This document shows, in pieces, positions 51,496-61,811 of a stretch of DNA of 64,000 nt (position 1 is the first letter of the stretch; each line of letters starts with the position of its first letter). Below the pieces are notes generated by a model. That model was not told the DNA's origin, made no database searches, and was given only the letters and a program-made list of their open reading frames with translations. The DNA is taken from the NCBI GenBank assembly GCA_964514215.1, contig CAZEPW010000006.1, positions 33,290-97,289 of the forward strand, given 5' to 3'. Position numbers and translations under genes: made by a program. The DNA comes from CAYQUC01 sp964514215 (GTDB lineage Bacteria > Pseudomonadota > Gammaproteobacteria > UBA6429 > Thiohalophilaceae).

Positions 51496-53979
51496 TTATT
51501 TAACAACAATATTAATTAATCGCCCTGGTACAACAATCACTTTTGATATACCTTTTCCTTGAGTGAACTTTTTAACATTTTCATCTTGAAGTGCCAAAGA
51601 TTCAAGTTCATCACGATTTGCATCAGCAGGTACTTCAATGCGTGAACGTAATTTGCCATTAACTTGAATCACTAATTCTAAACTATTGCGCACTAATGCA
51701 GTTTTATCAACCACTGGCCATGCAACGTCAATGACCACTTCGTTATGCCCTAATGCATACCAGAGGCTATGACAAATGTGTGGCACAATAGGTGACAGCA
51801 TTAACACAATATTATCAAGAGCTTCTTGCATTATCTGGTAATTCTCTACAGAATTATATTCTACTTTATATAAAGTATTTACCAATTCCATAATAGCAGC
51901 TATGGCAGTATTAAAAGTAAAGCGACGTTCAATATCATCGGTACATTTACTAATAGTTTCATGCAATAACAACCTTAACTTTTTTTGCTTATCATCTAGC
52001 ACAGTTGTATCACTCAACCTGTTTTCAGTATTATTATATTCAGAATTTTGATGTTCAAACACCAGTTTCCACAAACGCCTCAAAAAACGAAATGCGCCTT
52101 CAACACCTGAGTCTGACCATTCTAATGATTGTTCTGGTGGGGCGGCAAACATCATAAATAAACGTGCAGTATCTGCGCCATAAGTTTCAATTAACAGTTG
52201 AGGATCAACAGTATTACCTTTCGACTTTGACATTTTGGAACCATCTTTTAACACCATACCCTGCGTTAATAATTTTTTAAACGGTTCATCAATATTAATT
52301 AATCCCTCATCACGCATTAATTTAAGGAAAAAACGTGCATATAACAGATGTAATATTGCATGTTCAATACCACCTATATAATGATCCACCGGTAACCAAT
52401 GTGCAGCACGTTCATCTAACATGGCACCCGAATTATCTGGGTTACAATAGCGCGCAAAATACCAGGAAGACTCCATAAAAGTATCAAACGTATCTGTCTC
52501 ACGTTTTGCTTTTCCACTACAGCTTGGACAAGCGACATTATAAAATTCTGGCATGGATTTGATTGGTGAATTAACACCATCAAGTGAAACATCTTCGGGT
52601 AATATCACCGGTAAATCTTTCTCGGGAACGGTAACTTCACCACATTTTTCGCAGTTTATAATCGGAATAGGGCTACCCCAATAGCGTTGCCGCGATATGC
52701 CCCAGTCTCGAAGGCGATAATTGGTTTTTATCTGCCCCTTATTCATTTTAACTAAACTCGATGCAATTTCAGCAAATGCCTTATCCGATGTTAGGCCATT
52801 AAAATCACCTGACTCAATTAATGTGCCCTTCGCCGTTATGGCCGCTTTAGATAGATCACTTTTTAAATCAGTATCATCAACGATAACTTGTTTTATTAAC
52901 AAGCCGTATTTATGTGCAAACTCCCAGTCACGTTGATCGTGTGCAGGAACAGACATTACAGCTCCTTCGCCATAGCCCATCAAAACAAAGTTTGCGATAA
53001 ATATCGGTAACAATTCTCCTGTCATTGGATGAATGGCTTTAAATCCAGTATCAATTCCTTTCTTTTCAGCAGTTTCAATTGTTTTTTCTGCGGTTCCCAT
53101 CGAAACACAGTCATTGATAAATTCAAGAACATTTGCATGGTGTTTTGATGCTGCTAATGCAAGAGGATGCTCAGCAGCAACAGCCAAATAAGTAACACCA
53201 AATAAAGTATCGGGTCTGGTGGTAAACACGGATACACTTTGATCAGTATTTGCTACCGTAAAATTGATTTCAACGCCTTTAGATTTGCCAATCCAATTAT
53301 GTTGCATTGTCCGAACTTTTTCAGGCCATCCACCTAAACTATCTATATCAGCAAGTAGTTCGTCAGCATAATCAGTGATTTTCATAAACCATTGTGGAAT
53401 TTCTTTGCGTTCGACCGTCTCACCACAACGCCAACAGCAATCATCAATAACTTGCTCATTAGCCAATACAGTTTGATCGTTTGGGCACCAATTAACAGCT
53501 GCCGTTTTTTTATAAACTAAACCCTTTTTATAAAGTCGAGTAAATAACCATTGCTCCCACTTATAATAATCGGGATCACAAGTCGCAAGCTCTCGATCCC
53601 AGTCATAAGCAAAACCCAGCTCTTTAAGCTGCTTTCGCATATAATCAATATTTTCTCTTGTCCATTTTCCCGGTGCAACATTATTCTTTAAAGCGGCATT
53701 TTCAGCGGGTAAACCAAAAGCATCCCAGCCCATCGGTTGCATGACATTTTTACCTAACATTCGTTGGTAACGGCTTATTACATCCCCAATGGTATAATTA
53801 CGCACGTGCCCCATGTGTAATCGCCCACTCGGATAGGGAAACATTGAAAGGCAATAAAACTTCTCTTTCTCAACATTCTCTTTCACTGCAAACGATTTAT
53901 TCTGCTCCCAAAAAGCTTGTGCACTCTGCTCTATCTTTTCTGGGTGATATTGTTCATCTATTTTGTCGTCAAATGGCAT
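51496..53979 (-). CDS. leuS: Leucyl-tRNA synthetase
   Basis: LeuS attaches leucine to its tRNAs. The 827-residue class I synthetase has the HIGH motif in [22 protein letters not shown], a zinc-ribbon type [11 protein letters not shown] segment, the editing domain (about 220-420, including [18 protein letters not shown]), the KMSKS motif in [14 protein letters not shown], and the anticodon-binding domain. Length is a little below the usual 860 of E. coli. It leads the leuS-lptE-holA-proA run. Confidence 0.98.
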   Translation of the reverse strand: MPFDDKIDEQYHPEKIEQSAQAFWEQNKSFAVKENVEKEKFYCLSMFPYPSGRLHMGHVRNYTIGDVISRYQRMLGKNVMQPMGWDAFGLPAENAALKNNVAPGKWTRENIDYMRKQLKELGFAYDWDRELATCDPDYYKWEQWLFTRLYKKGLVYKKTAAVNWCPNDQTVLANEQVIDDCCWRCGETVERKEIPQWFMKITDYADELLADIDSLGGWPEKVRTMQHNWIGKSKGVEINFTVANTDQSVSVFTTRPDTLFGVTYLAVAAEHPLALAASKHHANVLEFINDCVSMGTAEKTIETAEKKGIDTGFKAIHPMTGELLPIFIANFVLMGYGEGAVMSVPAHDQRDWEFAHKYGLLIKQVIVDDTDLKSDLSKAAITAKGTLIESGDFNGLTSDKAFAEIASSLVKMNKGQIKTNYRLRDWGISRQRYWGSPIPIINCEKCGEVTVPEKDLPVILPEDVSLDGVNSPIKSMPEFYNVACPSCSGKAKRETDTFDTFMESSWYFARYCNPDNSGAMLDERAAHWLPVDHYIGGIEHAILHLLYARFFLKLMRDEGLINIDEPFKKLLTQGMVLKDGSKMSKSKGNTVDPQLLIETYGADTARLFMMFAAPPEQSLEWSDSGVEGAFRFLRRLWKLVFEHQNSEYNNTENRLSDTTVLDDKQKKLRLLLHETISKCTDDIERRFTFNTAIAAIMELVNTLYKVEYNSVENYQIMQEALDNIVLMLSPIVPHICHSLWYALGHNEVVIDVAWPVVDKTALVRNSLELVIQVNGKLRSRIEVPADANRDELESLALQDENVKKFTQGKGISKVIVVPGRLINIVVK

Positions 53980-54082
53980 ATTAAATTTCTTTTATAAATT
54001 ACTGTTAATTATCATTATAAGGTATGCAAATATTACCATATCTCGTATTCAGACTGACTTATTTAACGCTATCGAATTATAA

Positions 54083-54478
54083 TTAAGTTGAATTTGAGTG
54101 CTTTTTACTAATCCGGATTTGCTCACAATAAGCGTCGATGTGTTCTTTAGTGAATGTATTGGGAATGTATTTATTTCCCCAAACAAGCATTGCTTTCAAT
54201 ACACCACTTAAATCTTGACCTTTTTGAGTCAAATAATAGCCGTAGCGTACCGGTCGCTCCTGATATGCTTGCTTTCGAATAAGTCCTTGAGCAATGAGAT
54301 TTTTTAAGCGCTGCGCTAGAATATTAGTTGGAATATTCTCTAGAGAGCTTTGTAGTTCAGTATAAGTGGTTTTACCAAAATACAAATCCCGAATAATTAA
54401 TAATGTCCAGCTATCCCCCACAATATCCAACATATTTGCTATTGCACAAGGTGAACGTTTAAATTTTGTTGAACTCAT
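54083..54478 (-). CDS. HxlR/MarR-like transcriptional regulator
   Basis: The 131-residue product is a winged-helix protein of the HxlR family: KRSPCAIANMLDIVGDSWTLLIIRDLYFGKTTYTELQSSLENIPTNILAQRLKNL. Cys11 is at the N-terminal position used for thiol redox sensing in relatives such as YodB and HypR. It is divergent from a glutathione-transferase-like gene, and a perfect 10-bp inverted repeat lies between them, suggesting that it represses that gene and perhaps responds to electrophiles. The trigger is inferred. Confidence 0.93.
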   Translation of the reverse strand: MSSTKFKRSPCAIANMLDIVGDSWTLLIIRDLYFGKTTYTELQSSLENIPTNILAQRLKNLIAQGLIRKQAYQERPVRYGYYLTQKGQDLSGVLKAMLVWGNKYIPNTFTKEHIDAYCEQIRISKKHSNST

Positions 54479-54575
54479 TGCTTTTTCACTTTAGTGATTA
54501 CCAACTTACCTCAAGTTAATTTAGGCCTAACGAGCTGAATCATTATCAATCACTTTATCATAAAATCTAAGCCAC

Positions 54576-54604
54576 TTGCATATTTAAAGTAAGTAATTTA
54601 AACT
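54576..54604 (+). promoter_or_regulatory. Possible promoter of the GST-like gene
   Basis: TTGCAT (54576-54581) and TAAACT (54599-54604) are 17 bp apart, with the expected start of transcription near 54611, inside the inverted repeat at 54609-54635. The elements are moderate matches, so the call is tentative. Confidence 0.45.
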
Positions 54605-54608
54605 CGAT

Positions 54609-54635
54609 TAGTTACTTTCAATTAAAAAGTAACTA
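54609..54635. promoter_or_regulatory. Probable HxlR operator (10-bp inverted repeat)
   Basis: TAGTTACTTT (54609-54618) and AAAGTAACTA (54626-54635) are perfect inverted arms with a 7-nt spacer, 19 nt before the GST-like ATG. A related AAAGTAAGTAA half-site lies upstream at 54587-54597. Position between the divergent regulator and target, overlapping the predicted start of transcription, fits an operator. Confidence 0.7.
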
Positions 54636-54654
54636 TTTAACAAGGAACAATAAA

Positions 54655-55287
54655 ATGGACATAACACTTTATTATTGTGAAGAAACTCGAGCAGTGAGAA
54701 TTCGATGGTTATTGGAAGAATTGAACATAAGCTATAAACTCAAGCATATCGATATTTTTTCAGGTAAAGGTCAAACTAAAGAATACTTAAAAATTCACCC
54801 TTATGGTCAAGTCCCCGCTATTGATATCAATGGTGAAATAACTTACGAATCGGGTGCAATTTGTAATGTACTGGCAGACAAATTAGCAGAAAAAAACTTA
54901 TCCCCAAAAGTAAACACAAAAACCCGGGCCCACTATGAGCAATGGATGTTTTTTGCCCCTGCCACACTTGAGCCCCCCATTTTCCAGTATCTATTACATA
55001 CCTTTTTGTACCCCGCAGAAAAACGCGTGCCAGAAATCGCCGAATGGAACCTCAAAAGTTACCGCCATGTGCTAATAACACTGGAAAAAATATTCAAAAA
55101 TAAATTCAATAAACCCCACACGAAAAACCTGTATTTAATTAATAATAACTTTAGCTGTGCTGATATTATGGTCGGTTCAGTTTTATTTTGGGCTCCAGAA
55201 ATAGTGTCAAAATACCCCAATTTAAGCCGGTACACAGAAAACCTTAAAAATCGAGAAGCCTACCAGCGTACAATATTAAGTACTTAA
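54655..55287 (+). CDS. Glutathione S-transferase family protein
   Basis: The 210-residue product has an N-terminal thioredoxin-like domain (DITLYYCEETRAVRIRWLLEELNISYKL; PYGQVPAIDINGEITYESGAIC, with the cis-Pro and glutathione-contacting E-S) and a C-terminal helical domain (YLINNNFSCADIMVGSVLFW). A ribosome-binding AAGGA lies before the ATG. It is divergent from an HxlR-type regulator, so it may be induced by reactive electrophiles; the substrate is unknown. Confidence 0.92.
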   Translation: MDITLYYCEETRAVRIRWLLEELNISYKLKHIDIFSGKGQTKEYLKIHPYGQVPAIDINGEITYESGAICNVLADKLAEKNLSPKVNTKTRAHYEQWMFFAPATLEPPIFQYLLHTFLYPAEKRVPEIAEWNLKSYRHVLITLEKIFKNKFNKPHTKNLYLINNNFSCADIMVGSVLFWAPEIVSKYPNLSRYTENLKNREAYQRTILST

Positions 55288-55453
55288 CCTGAAGTTAGCG
55301 GTAAACTGTTATACCAATCAATCTCAACAGTATTATATTTTGTTATTATAATTACCTCTACTTAACGCAAAATTTGGACAAAAACAATTCAAAATACACG
55401 GTTTTATCAGTGTCTTTTAACCGTTTAACCATAAAAATAATATTAAATCATTA

Positions 55454-55482
55454 TTTACTAATATAAGAGATTCTGTTATAAT
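55454..55482 (+). promoter_or_regulatory. Sigma-70 promoter of the TusE/DsrC gene
   Basis: TTTACT (55454-55459) and TATAAT (55477-55482) are separated by 17 bp, and TG-n precedes the -10 (TGTTATAAT), an extended -10 element. A TTGACA at 55484-55489 could be a -35 of a second, overlapping promoter. The gene also has a strong ribosome-binding site, AGGAG. Confidence 0.65.
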
Positions 55483-55532
55483 CTTGACAAAATTACTCAA
55501 GTATTTATTTTATTTTTTCAGGAGCAAGTACC

Positions 55533-55868
55533 ATGCAAGCAGAAGTAGAAGGTCAGGTAATCGAACTCAGTGAAGCTGGGTGGTTATTAAACTTAGATGA
55601 GTGGAGTGAAGGGCTCGCAGTTGAGATTTCAAAATCTGAAAAAATTACTGAAATGACTGACGAACATTGGGATATTATTAAGCTAGCTCGCGAATATTTC
55701 ACAACAAACGGCAGTGTAGCAGAGCCTCGTGTTTTTTCTAAGTTAATGAAAGAAAGATTTGGCAAAGATCGTAGTAGCCAAAAATACATTTATACACTAT
55801 TCCCTACTGGTTTAATAAAATGTGCAAATAAAGTTGCTGGTTTACCTCGACCAAAAGGTTGTAGTTAA
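55533..55868 (+). CDS. tusE: TusE/DsrC-family sulfur-carrier protein
   Basis: The 111-residue product belongs to the DsrC/TusE family: LSEAGWLLNLDEWSEGLAVEISKSEKI, MTDEHWDIIKLAREYF and the C-terminal arm VAGLPRPKGCS with the conserved penultimate Cys110. In dissimilatory DsrC a second Cys lies 11 positions before it; here that position is Asn99, and a Cys is found two residues earlier (Cys97). This single-cysteine arm fits TusE, which relays sulfur for tRNA 2-thiouridine. No dsr or tusBCD genes are nearby. It has its own promoter and terminator. Confidence 0.88.
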   Translation: MQAEVEGQVIELSEAGWLLNLDEWSEGLAVEISKSEKITEMTDEHWDIIKLAREYFTTNGSVAEPRVFSKLMKERFGKDRSSQKYIYTLFPTGLIKCANKVAGLPRPKGCS

Positions 55869-55890
55869 ATTTCATACGGCATTCAAAACC

Positions 55891-55922
55891 AAAAAAGTCG
55901 AATATATATTCGGCTTTTTTTA
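55891..55922 (+). terminator. Rho-independent terminator after tusE
   Basis: A stem AAAAGTCGAAT...ATTCGGCTTTT (one G-U pair, about 55893-55915) ends in a run of seven T, 23 nt after the tusE stop codon. It terminates a single-gene transcript. Confidence 0.85.
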
Positions 55923-56083
55923 TGCCTTTAAACTCTAAAAGCTTCATAAAATAGCCTTATATTATCGAAATTAACCTGAACTTGAGTTTACTAAATAACC
56001 AATCAAACCAAAATTACCAAGCTCAACCGAAATATTTTGTCTATACTTTATATAAGAGTTAGTAAAATAGATTGGTGGCTGTC

Positions 56084-56587
56084 ATGAGAAATTCAAACAA
56101 ATCCTCTTTTGTCGAAACTTACAACCATATATTGGAAAACTTACACAATATAAAAAACTCAATCGAAGATTTATCTCGTGAAGATTTATCTCTGAAAATT
56201 GAATATACTAAAACTAAATTACACGATTTTGAAAATATAACTAAAGAAGAAATAAATTTACTAACACAATATATACATGATGATTTTACATCAACCACTA
56301 AACGCATCCACAATACTTCAGATAAAATAAAAAACTGGATAAAGAACGACATCGAATTAACCGAAGACAGACTATTGCAGTTTTTTAACAATGTTGTCGA
56401 CCAAAGTCGTGTTGAATTACAACAAATGGAAACACAATTACATAAATGGCATTCTGGAGAAGTCGCAGTCGACGGTGACTTTGAATGTAAAAATTGTGGT
56501 GAAAAATTTACATTTTCTGAGTCACAAATTATTAAAAACTGTCCTTCTTGTGATGGTGAAGTCTTTCAGAAAAACATTGAAACCTAG
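56084..56587 (+). CDS. YbeL-like protein with C-terminal zinc ribbon (DUF1451)
   Basis: The product, 167 residues from ATG 56084 (an upstream GTG at 56072 would add four), has a long helical N-terminal half rich in Asn, Lys and Glu and a C-terminal zinc ribbon: FECKNCGEKF and KNCPSCDG, two CxxC pairs. This matches the YbeL/DUF1451 family; E. coli ybeL also lies near leuS. GGTGG is placed 5 nt before the chosen ATG. Function unknown. Its end overlaps the lnt end (convergent). Confidence 0.88.
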   Translation: MRNSNKSSFVETYNHILENLHNIKNSIEDLSREDLSLKIEYTKTKLHDFENITKEEINLLTQYIHDDFTSTTKRIHNTSDKIKNWIKNDIELTEDRLLQFFNNVVDQSRVELQQMETQLHKWHSGEVAVDGDFECKNCGEKFTFSESQIIKNCPSCDGEVFQKNIET

Positions 56588-58134
56588 TGTAAAATGTTAT
56601 ATTTTTTTTGTACAAAGATAAAAGTTAAAAAAAGTATAAATACAATATGAAGAGGAGTATTACCAAAAACGACATAAGGCGTTGCACCAGTTCGAGGTTG
56701 TACTTTTCCTGTTAACACATACGATTCAAATTGCGGGCTAGTTTGAAGCAACTCGCCACCACTATTAACAAACGCACTGATTCCGTTGGTAGTCACCCGC
56801 ATTAGATCCCTTCCTGTTTCAACAGCACGCATACGCGATATTTGTAAGTGCTGATGAGGCGCAAATGAATTCCCATACCAAGCATTATTACTAGCATTTA
56901 CCAACAAACTTGCTTCTGGAAAATGCCGAATAACTTCTTCACCAAAAACATCCTCATAACAAATAGTAATTGCTAAAGTTTGCCCGCCCGCTTTTAATAA
57001 AGTTTGATTTAACTCACCTCGACTAAATCCAGACATTGGTAAATCTAAAAAGGCAATTAACCCTCGAAAAAAATCTTCAAACGGTATAAATTCACCAAAA
57101 GGCACCAAGTGCGTTTTTTTATAAACACCGGGAGTCAAACCAAAACTCATTAACGTACTATAATATTGACCTGTTTCTCGATTTAAAACAGGTAAGCCAA
57201 TCACTAAATCGGTGTTATTCGAAATAGCTTGTTTTTCTAGAGGTGATAAAAAATCTTTTTTTAAATCATGGTAAAACATCGTTAAACTATTTTCAGGCCA
57301 TATTACAATATCACTGTCCCAATGTTGTTCCGTTAAACCTTTATAAATATTGAGCCTGTCATTTATTTTATCCGCATCCCATTTAGTAATTTGTGGTGCA
57401 TTACCTTGCACTAGACTAACTTGTAATGGTTCATCAATTTTGTTCGTCCACGCTACTGATTTCAAAGCATAACCAATCACAAAGACACTGATAAACAACA
57501 CCGAATATAAAACAGAACCACGCCATTGACGAGAGCAACTACTATTCCAAATAATAATCAAAAGTCCAGAACAAAATGCTACGAGCCAGCTTAATACATA
57601 ACTACCAAAAATTGGAGCATAACCAATTAAACTAGTATCAATTTGAGAATAACCTAAATTAAGCCACGGAAAGCCAGTAAAAATTGAACCTCGAATCCAC
57701 TCAAACATTAACCATGTTAACGGTAAAATCAGTAAGACTGCTAATGCTAAATAATGTCGGCTTTGTGAAAATTGCTTTAAAACCCATGCCGAAAACATAC
57801 CTTGAAAACCAATGACCAAAGCAACAAAAGCAACAAACATAAACGTTAATAAAGCTGCCAATATTAGCGGTGTATTACCAAACTCATTGATGGCAACAAA
57901 TACCCAAGAAACCCCCACTCCAAACAACCCAAGCCCAAAAGCATAAGCACGCCAAAAAGCTGTTTTTGGTGAAGTATTTAATAACGCCAAAAATAACGTT
58001 GCTGGAGAAAAGTAAGCTAAAGGAATTAAATTTATCGGAGCAAAAGCTAATGGCAGCAATGCTCCTGAAAGTAACAGTAATATTAAAATTATATTGTTTG
58101 AAAGTCCATTTGAATTAAGACGCACTAATGCCAA
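56584..58134 (-). CDS. lnt: Apolipoprotein N-acyltransferase
   Basis: Lnt adds the third acyl chain to outer-membrane lipoproteins such as LpoA, MlaA and LptE. The 516-residue protein has an N-terminal block of six to eight hydrophobic helices and a nitrilase-type domain with Glu in VIWPENSLTMF, Lys in VYKKTHLVPFGEF and Cys in AITICYEDVFGEE. All triad residues are present, and a C-terminal membrane helix follows. It overlaps the end of corC by 20 nt in the miaB-phoH-ybeY-corC-lnt operon. Confidence 0.97.
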   Translation of the reverse strand: MALVRLNSNGLSNNIILILLLLSGALLPLAFAPINLIPLAYFSPATLFLALLNTSPKTAFWRAYAFGLGLFGVGVSWVFVAINEFGNTPLILAALLTFMFVAFVALVIGFQGMFSAWVLKQFSQSRHYLALAVLLILPLTWLMFEWIRGSIFTGFPWLNLGYSQIDTSLIGYAPIFGSYVLSWLVAFCSGLLIIIWNSSCSRQWRGSVLYSVLFISVFVIGYALKSVAWTNKIDEPLQVSLVQGNAPQITKWDADKINDRLNIYKGLTEQHWDSDIVIWPENSLTMFYHDLKKDFLSPLEKQAISNNTDLVIGLPVLNRETGQYYSTLMSFGLTPGVYKKTHLVPFGEFIPFEDFFRGLIAFLDLPMSGFSRGELNQTLLKAGGQTLAITICYEDVFGEEVIRHFPEASLLVNASNNAWYGNSFAPHQHLQISRMRAVETGRDLMRVTTNGISAFVNSGGELLQTSPQFESYVLTGKVQPRTGATPYVVFGNTPLHIVFILFLTFIFVQKKYNILH

Positions 58135-58987
58135 CCTGTGCTTGAGGGATAACGGTCATATAGAGTAGATAAATTCTTCGATTATCAGCTCTTAAAATTT
58201 TAAAATTAAAACCAGCAATCTCGACTATATCACCACGTTTTGGTAAATGACCGATTTGATTTAATAACAAACCACCTAGAGTATCGTATTCGTCAGTTTT
58301 AAAGTCACACGAGAAATGTTCATTAAAATCTTCAATCGGTGTTAATGCTTTAATCGTATAATTTTGATCGCCATGATCTTTAATAAAAGCATCTTCATCA
58401 ATATCATGTTCATCTTCAATATCACCAACAATTTGCTCTAAAACATCTTCAATTGTAACCAAGCCAGACACACCACCATATTCATCAACAACTATTGCCA
58501 TATGATTTCGGCTAGCTCTAAATTCATTTAATAATATATTTAAACGCTTACTTTCAGGAATAACAATTGCTTGTCGAATAATATCGCGCAAATAAAATTT
58601 ATTTTTATTTTTATCAGAAAAATAGGGCAATAAATCTTTGGCTAATAAAATGCCAATAACTTCATCCAAGCTATCACCAATAACCGGAAATCGTGAATGA
58701 TTAGAATCGGCTACAATAGGTAAAATATTTTTAATATCAGAATCACGCTCTAAAACTATCATTTGCGAACGCGGCACCATAATGTCACGAGCTTGCATTT
58801 CTGATACTTGCAAAACACCTTCGATCATACCCAACGCATCAGAATCAAATAAATTACGTTGTTCTGAATCCCTAAGTAGCGACAATAATTGCTCTCTATC
58901 CTGGGGTTCGCCTAAAAGTGCTTGAGCTAACCGTTCCAACCAATTTTTATTTTGATTGTCTGAATTGTTTTTTTCAGCTTGATTCAT
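58115..58987 (-). CDS. corC: Magnesium/cobalt transport-related protein CorC (YbeX)
   Basis: The 290-residue cytoplasmic protein has two CBS domains (MVPRSQMIVLERDSDI; IPESKRLNILLNEFRASRNHMAIVVDEYGGVSGLVTIEDVLEQIVG) and a C-terminal CorC_HlyC domain. It lacks the membrane DUF21 domain of CorB/YtfL. The CBS-VDEYGGxxGxVTxED signature is complete. Assigned by family to Mg/Co efflux support and ribosome-related functions. It starts 4 nt into the ybeY end. Confidence 0.96.
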   Translation of the reverse strand: MNQAEKNNSDNQNKNWLERLAQALLGEPQDREQLLSLLRDSEQRNLFDSDALGMIEGVLQVSEMQARDIMVPRSQMIVLERDSDIKNILPIVADSNHSRFPVIGDSLDEVIGILLAKDLLPYFSDKNKNKFYLRDIIRQAIVIPESKRLNILLNEFRASRNHMAIVVDEYGGVSGLVTIEDVLEQIVGDIEDEHDIDEDAFIKDHGDQNYTIKALTPIEDFNEHFSCDFKTDEYDTLGGLLLNQIGHLPKRGDIVEIAGFNFKILRADNRRIYLLYMTVIPQAQVGISAS

Positions 58988-59445
58988 ATGCCTTGAACCT
59001 GATAAGGATTATTATAACCCAATGAATTTAAAATTTGAATTTCCAAGTTTTCCATTTCTTCTGCAGGACCTGTCATTATATGATCATAACCTTGTAAATG
59101 TAATACACCATGAATTACCATGTGCGCCCAATGTTCCAATTCTGTTTTAGACTGTTGATCGGCTTCAGCCTTCACAATCGCAGCACAAATGACTAAATCA
59201 CCTAGCAAATTGATATCAACACTGTCATCAATGTCAAAAGGAAAAGCCAACACATTTGTAGCCGAATTTTTTTTTCTATATAAATTATTAAGTCCAGCAC
59301 TTTCACTTTCATTAACAATTCGAATCGTTAACTCAGCTTCTTTTTTAATAGCAACACTCGCGGCATTTGCCCATTTAGTAAATAAATCTTCAGATGGACA
59401 ATTTAACTGCTCTTCAGTGACGTATTGTACTGCAACATTAATCAT
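58984..59445 (-). CDS. ybeY: Endoribonuclease YbeY
   Basis: YbeY is a metal-dependent RNase needed for 16S rRNA 3' maturation and quality control. The 153-residue product carries the HGxLHLxGYDH zinc motif in HMVIHGVLHLQGYDH and the substrate segment NNLYRKKNSATNVLAFPFD. A run of nine A in the coding strand near 59266-59274 is present and frame intact. It overlaps corC and phoH by 4 nt each. Confidence 0.97.
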   Translation of the reverse strand: MINVAVQYVTEEQLNCPSEDLFTKWANAASVAIKKEAELTIRIVNESESAGLNNLYRKKNSATNVLAFPFDIDDSVDINLLGDLVICAAIVKAEADQQSKTELEHWAHMVIHGVLHLQGYDHIMTGPAEEMENLEIQILNSLGYNNPYQVQGI

Positions 59446-60425
59446 GATGGATCAGTTTCTTGCTCATACTTATCATATGCCGTTACTATTTTTTGTACCA
59501 ACGGGTGACGTACAACATCTTTTGCTTGAAAAAAGGTAAAACTAATATCATCAACACCTTTTAAGACATCAATGACATGACGTAAACCCGATTTTTGACC
59601 ACGAGGTAAATCAACCTGTGTGATATCTCCCGTGATAACCGCAGTCGAATTGAACCCAATTCGAGTTAAAAACATTTTCATTTGCTCAATCGAGGTATTT
59701 TGCGCTTCATCTAATATTATAAACGAGTCATTTAAAGTACGCCCGCGCATATAGGCTAAAGGTGCAACTTCAATAATATTACGCTCTATTAATTTTGCAA
59801 CTTGCTCAAACCCTAACATTTCATATAAAGCATCATAAAGAGGTCTTAAATAAGGATCGATTTTTTGTGCCAAATCACCGGGTAAAAAACCTAAACGTTC
59901 ACCAGCTTCAACTGCCGGCCGAGTTAGCACAATTCGGCGAACTTCTTCTTGATCAAATGATTGAACCGCACAAGCAACAGCTAAGTATGTTTTACCCGTT
60001 CCTGCTGGCCCTATCCCAAAATTTAGATCATTACGAATAATATCTTTTAAATAACTTTTTTGGTTCGGTCCACGTCCGGTAATCGATCTTCGTGGAGTTT
60101 GAATAACCGGTGATGTAAGATTGCCCGACTCACCCTCTTGCACTAAAGCTTCTATCTCCGATTCTTGGAGATACTCATGAATTATCTTAGGTGTTAACGA
60201 CTGTCGGGTAGTTTCAGAATATAACTTTTTTAAAACCGCACGAGCAGCATGAATCGCATCATTATCACCAATAATACTGTAAACATTGCCACGATTATTG
60301 ATCTCAACACCAAGCCGCCGCTCTATTAAGCGCAAGTGCTCATCCAACTGACCACTGAGGTTTATCAACCGTTGGTTATCCATCGGTTCAAGTATTAAAT
60401 CTTGAGATTTTGTTGAACTAGTCAA
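59442..60425 (-). CDS. ybeZ: PhoH-like ATPase YbeZ
   Basis: PhoH-family P-loop ATPase/RNA-binding protein that works with YbeY. The 327-residue product has a KH-like N-terminal part (about 20-75), Walker A FGIGPAGTGKTYLA, TRPAVEAGERLGFLPGDL, and Walker B NDSFIILDEAQNTSIEQMKMFLTRIG, followed by GDITQVDLPRG. Length is typical. It starts 21 nt after miaB. Confidence 0.97.
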   Translation of the reverse strand: MTSSTKSQDLILEPMDNQRLINLSGQLDEHLRLIERRLGVEINNRGNVYSIIGDNDAIHAARAVLKKLYSETTRQSLTPKIIHEYLQESEIEALVQEGESGNLTSPVIQTPRRSITGRGPNQKSYLKDIIRNDLNFGIGPAGTGKTYLAVACAVQSFDQEEVRRIVLTRPAVEAGERLGFLPGDLAQKIDPYLRPLYDALYEMLGFEQVAKLIERNIIEVAPLAYMRGRTLNDSFIILDEAQNTSIEQMKMFLTRIGFNSTAVITGDITQVDLPRGQKSGLRHVIDVLKGVDDISFTFFQAKDVVRHPLVQKIVTAYDKYEQETDPS

Positions 60426-60446
60426 AATAGTTATAGTTTTTTTAAG

Positions 60447-61811
60447 TTAACCAACATTAGCAGTTGAAGCTACTGTTTTCGAATTTGATGTCACCAAAAC
60501 ACCTTGTAGTGAGTTTTGATAAACATCAGATATTACAACGTCAACAAAATCACCAATATATTGCGGATCGGCGGTAACATTTACAATTCGATTATTTTCT
60601 GTACGCCCCGCTAATTGCGCAGGATCTTTTTTAGATACACGTTCTAATAATATAGTTTGCGTTGTACCAAGCATTTTGCGACTAATTTGTTGCGCTTGCT
60701 GCGTAATTCGATGTTGCACTAAAGCCAAACGTTTTTTCTTAATCTCAAGTAACACATCATCACTTAAATTAGCCGCCGGTGTACCCGGACGGGCACTATA
60801 AATAAAACTAAATGAATGATCAAAATTAATATCTTCAATTAATTTCATTGTCGCTTCAAAATCAAATTCCGTTTCCCCCGGAAAACCAATTATAAAATCA
60901 GACGAAATACTAATATTTTTTCGAACACTACGCAACGCAGCAATTGTTGCACTATATTCAGCAACAGTATGCCCGCGTTTCATCATCGTTAAAATATCAT
61001 CCGAACCACTTTGAACGGGTAAATGCAGATGAGCAACTAATTCTGGAACTTCGGCATAACATTGGATTAAACTCTCTGTCATCTCAATCGGATGAGATGT
61101 GGTATACCGTATTCTATCGATACCATCTATTGCTGCTATATAATGAATAAGTAAAGCTAAATCAGCCTCTACATCATCTAACTCATCAAAATAAGCATTA
61201 ACATTTTGTCCAAGTAAATTGATTTCTCGGACACCTTGTTTTGCCAATATATTTACTTCATTAATAATATCATTAAAAGGACGACTAAACTCTTCTCCGC
61301 GAGTATACGGTACAACACAAAAACTACAGTATTTACTACAGCCTTCCATAATAGAAACAAACTCCGAAACCCCTTTAGCACGAGGTGCTGGTAGGTGATC
61401 AAACTTTTCAATCTCAGGAAAACTAATATCAATAACCGAAGCTTTAGTGTTTCGTGATGCTTGAGCTTGCGATACCATTTTAGGAAGACGGTGAATAGTT
61501 TGGGGCCCAAAAATTAAGTCCACATAAGGAGCTCGCTTAGTTATTGCCGCGCCCTCTTGGCTTGCGACACACCCTCCAACTCCGATAATCAAGTTTGGAT
61601 TATCCTTTTTAATTTCACGCCACTGTCCAAGCAAAGAAAAAACTTTTTCCTGTGCTTTTTCCCGAATCGAACAAGTATTCAAAAGCACAATATCGGCTTT
61701 CTCAGGACTATCTACAGATTCGATTTGATGAGATTCAGATAAAACTTCAGCCATTTTATCAGAGTCATAGACATTCATCTGACAACCAAAGGTTTTGATG
61801 TATAACTTCAT
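60447..61811 (-). CDS. miaB: tRNA-2-methylthio-N6-dimethylallyladenosine synthase MiaB
   Basis: MiaB adds the methylthio group to i6A37 of tRNAs, a radical-SAM reaction. The 454-residue enzyme has the N-terminal methylthiotransferase domain with three Cys residues ([32 protein letters not shown]), the radical-SAM CxxxCxxC as [25 protein letters not shown] and a C-terminal TRAM domain. It is first in the operon with ybeZ, ybeY, corC and lnt. Confidence 0.98.
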   Translation of the reverse strand: MKLYIKTFGCQMNVYDSDKMAEVLSESHQIESVDSPEKADIVLLNTCSIREKAQEKVFSLLGQWREIKKDNPNLIIGVGGCVASQEGAAITKRAPYVDLIFGPQTIHRLPKMVSQAQASRNTKASVIDISFPEIEKFDHLPAPRAKGVSEFVSIMEGCSKYCSFCVVPYTRGEEFSRPFNDIINEVNILAKQGVREINLLGQNVNAYFDELDDVEADLALLIHYIAAIDGIDRIRYTTSHPIEMTESLIQCYAEVPELVAHLHLPVQSGSDDILTMMKRGHTVAEYSATIAALRSVRKNISISSDFIIGFPGETEFDFEATMKLIEDINFDHSFSFIYSARPGTPAANLSDDVLLEIKKKRLALVQHRITQQAQQISRKMLGTTQTILLERVSKKDPAQLAGRTENNRIVNVTADPQYIGDFVDVVISDVYQNSLQGVLVTSNSKTVASTANVG

